Made by a program: the position numbers and the translations under genes
The notes under the pieces: model-generated
Database searches by the model: none
What the model saw: the letters and a program-made list of their open reading frames with translations, nothing else
What the model was told of the DNA's origin: nothing
Assembly (NCBI GenBank): GCA_030148425.1
Contig: JASBTM010000008.1
Coordinates: 372,001-436,000 of the forward strand
DNA length: 64,000 bases
DNA from: Hyphomicrobium sp.
Lineage (GTDB): Bacteria > Pseudomonadota > Alphaproteobacteria > Rhizobiales > Hyphomicrobiaceae
Direction: 5' to 3'
In this document: one piece after another, positions 61,882-64,000 of the stretch
Numbering within the stretch: position 1 is the stretch's first letter
Layout: the number at the start of each line of letters is the position of its first letter

Positions 61882-62544
61882 GTGCATGCTCGCCTGACGT
61901 TGCTTTTGCTCGGTGTCTCTGCGCTCGCCGCTCCGGCAGCGCAGGCGACGGAGCTGTGCGTCAAATGTACCGGCCCGGATGCCGCCTATTCCTGCGTCGT
62001 GGGAAGCGGGCATTCCAATGCGACCCTCGATACCGTCGCTAAATTCTATTGCATCACGACGCTCGCGAAGGCCGGATCGCACGCCAGTTGCACAATCGAC
62101 CGGTCCGTAACCGCTCCGTGTCCTGGAGAGCGCCGTGAGCTGCCAATCCCGGCAATTCTCAACGACAACGATAGCGACGGCGACCAGCCGAAAAATACGT
62201 CTCCGCCGCCAATAGAAGGCCAGGGCCAAGCCAGCCACGTTCAACAGGAGCACGGGGCGCAAGAAGCAAACGTGCCTCCACCGCCGGCTGAACACCAAGC
62301 GAGCGGACCGCCGCCCGGCCAACCGCCGCCGGATCAGGCCGCGAGCGAGCCTCCGCCGAAGACAGTTCAGGAAATGGTCGAGAAAAGCGCCCAGTCCGCC
62401 GGAAACGGTATCAACGAGACTCAGAAGACTGCTGGCGCAGCCGCGAAGTCGGCGAGCACGGCCCTGGAGAAAGCGGGCTCCGCTGTTGGCGGCGCCGCTA
62501 AGAGCTCCTGGCAGTGCCTCTCATCATTCTTCTCAAAATGCTGA
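61882..62544 (+). CDS. Secreted proline-rich protein
   Basis: A 220-residue protein starting at GTG with a clear signal peptide (LTLLLLGVSALAAPAAQA). The N-terminal third holds several cysteines (ELCVKCTGPDAAYSCVVG, FYCITTLAKAGSHASC) likely in disulfides. Next come a Pro/Gln-rich linker, an Ala-rich helix and two final cysteines. I do not recognise the family. It is the first chromosomal gene after the tRNA. Confidence 0.65.
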   Translation: MHARLTLLLLGVSALAAPAAQATELCVKCTGPDAAYSCVVGSGHSNATLDTVAKFYCITTLAKAGSHASCTIDRSVTAPCPGERRELPIPAILNDNDSDGDQPKNTSPPPIEGQGQASHVQQEHGAQEANVPPPPAEHQASGPPPGQPPPDQAASEPPPKTVQEMVEKSAQSAGNGINETQKTAGAAAKSASTALEKAGSAVGGAAKSSWQCLSSFFSKC

Positions 62545-62593
62545 GAGCATGCGCGAGACAACGATTTGATTTAGCTTCGCGGACGGCAAGGCT

Positions 62594-62866
62594 TCAGTGG
62601 ACGGAAGCCAGCCATTCGCGGGCCAATCGCTGCGCCCGAATAATCTGAGACTTACTCATGTCCCCGGCGACCTCGGACCGATAGCGTTTCGCTTCGTCAT
62701 TGCCGCGTACAGCAGCGATGTTGAACCACTTATGCGCTTCGATCAGATCGACCGTTCCGTCGCGGCCGGTGCAATAGCTCAAGCCCAGCTCGAACAGAGC
62801 GTCGGATTGATCGCCCTGAGCCGCGTATTCGAAAGTCTGCCGGGACAACACGTCCATGCGTGCCAT
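62594..62866 (-). CDS. Sel1-repeat-like protein
   Basis: A 90-residue helical protein. The segment QGDQSDALFELGLSYCTGRD followed by VDLIEAHKWFNIAAVRGNDE matches one Sel1/TPR-like repeat pair, generally a protein-protein interaction module. The ATG at 62866 has GGAG 10 nt upstream. A longer frame to 62905 adds 13 residues. Partner unknown. Confidence 0.72.
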   Translation of the reverse strand: MARMDVLSRQTFEYAAQGDQSDALFELGLSYCTGRDGTVDLIEAHKWFNIAAVRGNDEAKRYRSEVAGDMSKSQIIRAQRLAREWLASVH

Positions 62867-63287
62867 ATCTATGTACTCCAAATCGGCCGTTCGTTCACAC
62901 CTCATGTCGAACGCAGCCGTGACATGCGCCCTACCAAACAGTCATCGTGGGCACCCCGAAACAATCGCAGGGCTTGGATGAAAACTCGTAAAAAGCCGAA
63001 CAAATTTGGGGTAATAGCCTAGTAAGCTTGCTTTACATCGCATTTCGGAATGGCCGAGATCGGCGCAATTTTTCCGCGGGCGGACAGGCGGTCATCGGCC
63101 GTTAAGAAGGGTTGCCACCAATTGGTAACCATGCTTCAAAAAGGCGTCCTGATGCGATCGCTGGAGCGACGGGGCTCACTGCGTTCAGCCAGGGTTCAGC
63201 CGAGTGCTGGTAACCATAAAATCACGGGCCAGATGGCCCATGCGTTCGAGGAGGGTTCAAGCCGCTGGCGCGGCTTGATGAGGGACA
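62867..63287. other. Intergenic region with the first copy of a 16-bp repeat
   Basis: No gene is seen in about 420 bp. AAAATCACGGGCCAGA occurs at 63218-63233 and again inside the lipoprotein gene at 63507-63522. Confidence 0.5.
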
Positions 63288-63560
63288 ATGGTTCACGCGA
63301 TGGTTTGCCGCTCTTTGGCGGCTGTGGGCGTGCTCGCGCTCGCCGGATGCGCACAGGATGGCTCGCGGCCGGCGTTTATTGGTCTGTCGGACCTCGCCAG
63401 CAAAAGCCTCGCAGCGGAAGCTGCAGAGCCGCCGGTCAGCGAAGACACGCCTGGAGTTCTGCGCCACGTTCAATCGAACAAGGTCCTTGGCGCGATGGCA
63501 TTCCAGAAAATCACGGGCCAGACCGTCGATCCGGATAGCCTGCTCGGCCGCGGCGAATAG
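63288..63560 (+). CDS. Small lipoprotein
   Basis: A 90-residue protein with a lipoprotein signal (LAAVGVLALAGCAQDG; lipid-modified cysteine at about residue 21) and a GAGGGA ribosome-binding site. The remaining 70 residues contain AFQKITGQTVDPDSLLGRGE. It is probably anchored in the outer or inner membrane. No family recognised. Confidence 0.7.
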   Translation: MVHAMVCRSLAAVGVLALAGCAQDGSRPAFIGLSDLASKSLAAEAAEPPVSEDTPGVLRHVQSNKVLGAMAFQKITGQTVDPDSLLGRGE

Positions 63561-63578
63561 CAGCCGTTTTGGCTCCCG

Positions 63579-64000
63579 TTAGTCCTTCTTCAGCGACAAG
63601 CCTTTCTGTACTGCCGGCCGCGCTCCGACCGCACTCAGCCATCGCCCGACATTGGGATAGTCCTTGATATCGAGACCAAGGCTCTCCCACGCGCGCGCAA
63701 ACGGAAAGCAGGCGATATCGGCAATCGAGTAGCTTCCGGCAAGATAGTCCCGATCGCTCAAGCGCCGATCCATCACGCCGAACAGCCGCGCCATCTCCTT
63801 TGAAAAGCGCTCCATCGCGTAGGAAGCCTGTTCCGGCGGCTCGAGCCTAAAGCGAAAAATCTGCCCCGCGATCGGACCTAGCCCAGCGACCTGCCAGAAC
63901 AGCCATTGATCGACATCGGCCTTTGCCCGCTCGCTGGAAGGATAAAAGGCGCCGAACTTGCGCGCGAGATAATGCAGGATCGCTCCCGATTCAAAGATGG
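63579..64000 (-). CDS. Glutathione S-transferase (C-terminal part, runs off the window)
   Basis: About 140 residues are visible. FESGAILHYLARKFGAFYP includes the conserved glutathione-contacting ES motif. The C-terminal helical domain follows, with DRDYLAGSYSIADIACFPFA and YPNVGRWLSAVGARPAVQKG, the N-capping S-x-A-D motif. It resembles YfcG/Nu-class enzymes. The N-terminal thioredoxin-like part and the start lie beyond position 64000. Confidence 0.85.
   Translation of the reverse strand, partial: IFESGAILHYLARKFGAFYPSSERAKADVDQWLFWQVAGLGPIAGQIFRFRLEPPEQASYAMERFSKEMARLFGVMDRRLSDRDYLAGSYSIADIACFPFARAWESLGLDIKDYPNVGRWLSAVGARPAVQKGLSLKKD

Overview
The window looks like chromosome of an alphaproteobacterium of the order Hyphomicrobiales (Rhizobiales), possibly Hyphomicrobium-like. 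The grounds are the gene order rpoZ-rsh-DUF2062-pdxJ-acpS-lepB-rnc-era-recO, high-GC codon use, many GTG/TTG starts, and the protein families present. The genus is an inference.

Positions 1-32.8 kb are core chromosome. A long minus-strand run carries stringent response, vitamin B6, acyl-carrier, protein export, RNA processing and ribosome assembly genes. After it come an NYN-domain protein, a family-5-type uracil-DNA glycosylase, a cysteine-free peroxiredoxin homologue, smpB, dapA, a lytic transglycosylase, a BON/OmpA envelope protein with a 33-residue membrane peptide beside it, and a siroheme synthase with a decayed C-terminal domain. A three-gene molybdenum hydroxylase/cytochrome c operon, a DedA protein, a CapK/PaaK-like adenylating enzyme, a histidine kinase/response regulator pair and a SulP transporter follow.

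Positions 32,877-61,642 are an integrated mobile element of about 28.8 kb in a tRNA-Ser(GCU) gene. A 14-bp direct repeat (TGGCGGAGACGGAG), identical to the 3' end of the tRNA gene, marks both ends. A P4-type integrase lies beside the tRNA, followed inward by an AlpA-like protein, an initiator-like protein with internal repeats, and a RecA-fold helicase/ATPase. The left part holds plus-strand phage genes: a membrane/HTH protein, a tail-collar fibre, a 900-residue virion-like protein and an interrupted HTH gene. Three of their leaders share a promoter-like motif, TTGACNNNNSTTCCGAATA, always 97-102 nt before the start codon. No capsid, portal, large terminase or RNA polymerase gene was recognised, so this is a defective prophage or satellite.

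The middle (40.4-53.9 kb) is accessory cargo: two adjacent genes for Apea-type HEPN proteins (candidate defence operon), metal-related genes and remnants (CDF tail, ChrB-type rhodanese, MFS), a DoxX/NmrA/HxlR group, and a copper-type DUF2946 + TonB receptor pair. PurQ, tyrosine recombinase and possible serine recombinase fragments suggest repeated insertion and decay. A DUF3800 gene and a DUF4160-DUF2442 pair with an apparently leaderless promoter follow.

After the tRNA, 61.7-64 kb returns to ordinary chromosome: a secreted proline-rich protein, a Sel1-like protein, a lipoprotein and a partial glutathione S-transferase. The strongest leads are the three-copy phage promoter motif, the paired HEPN genes, and the repeats inside the replication gene.
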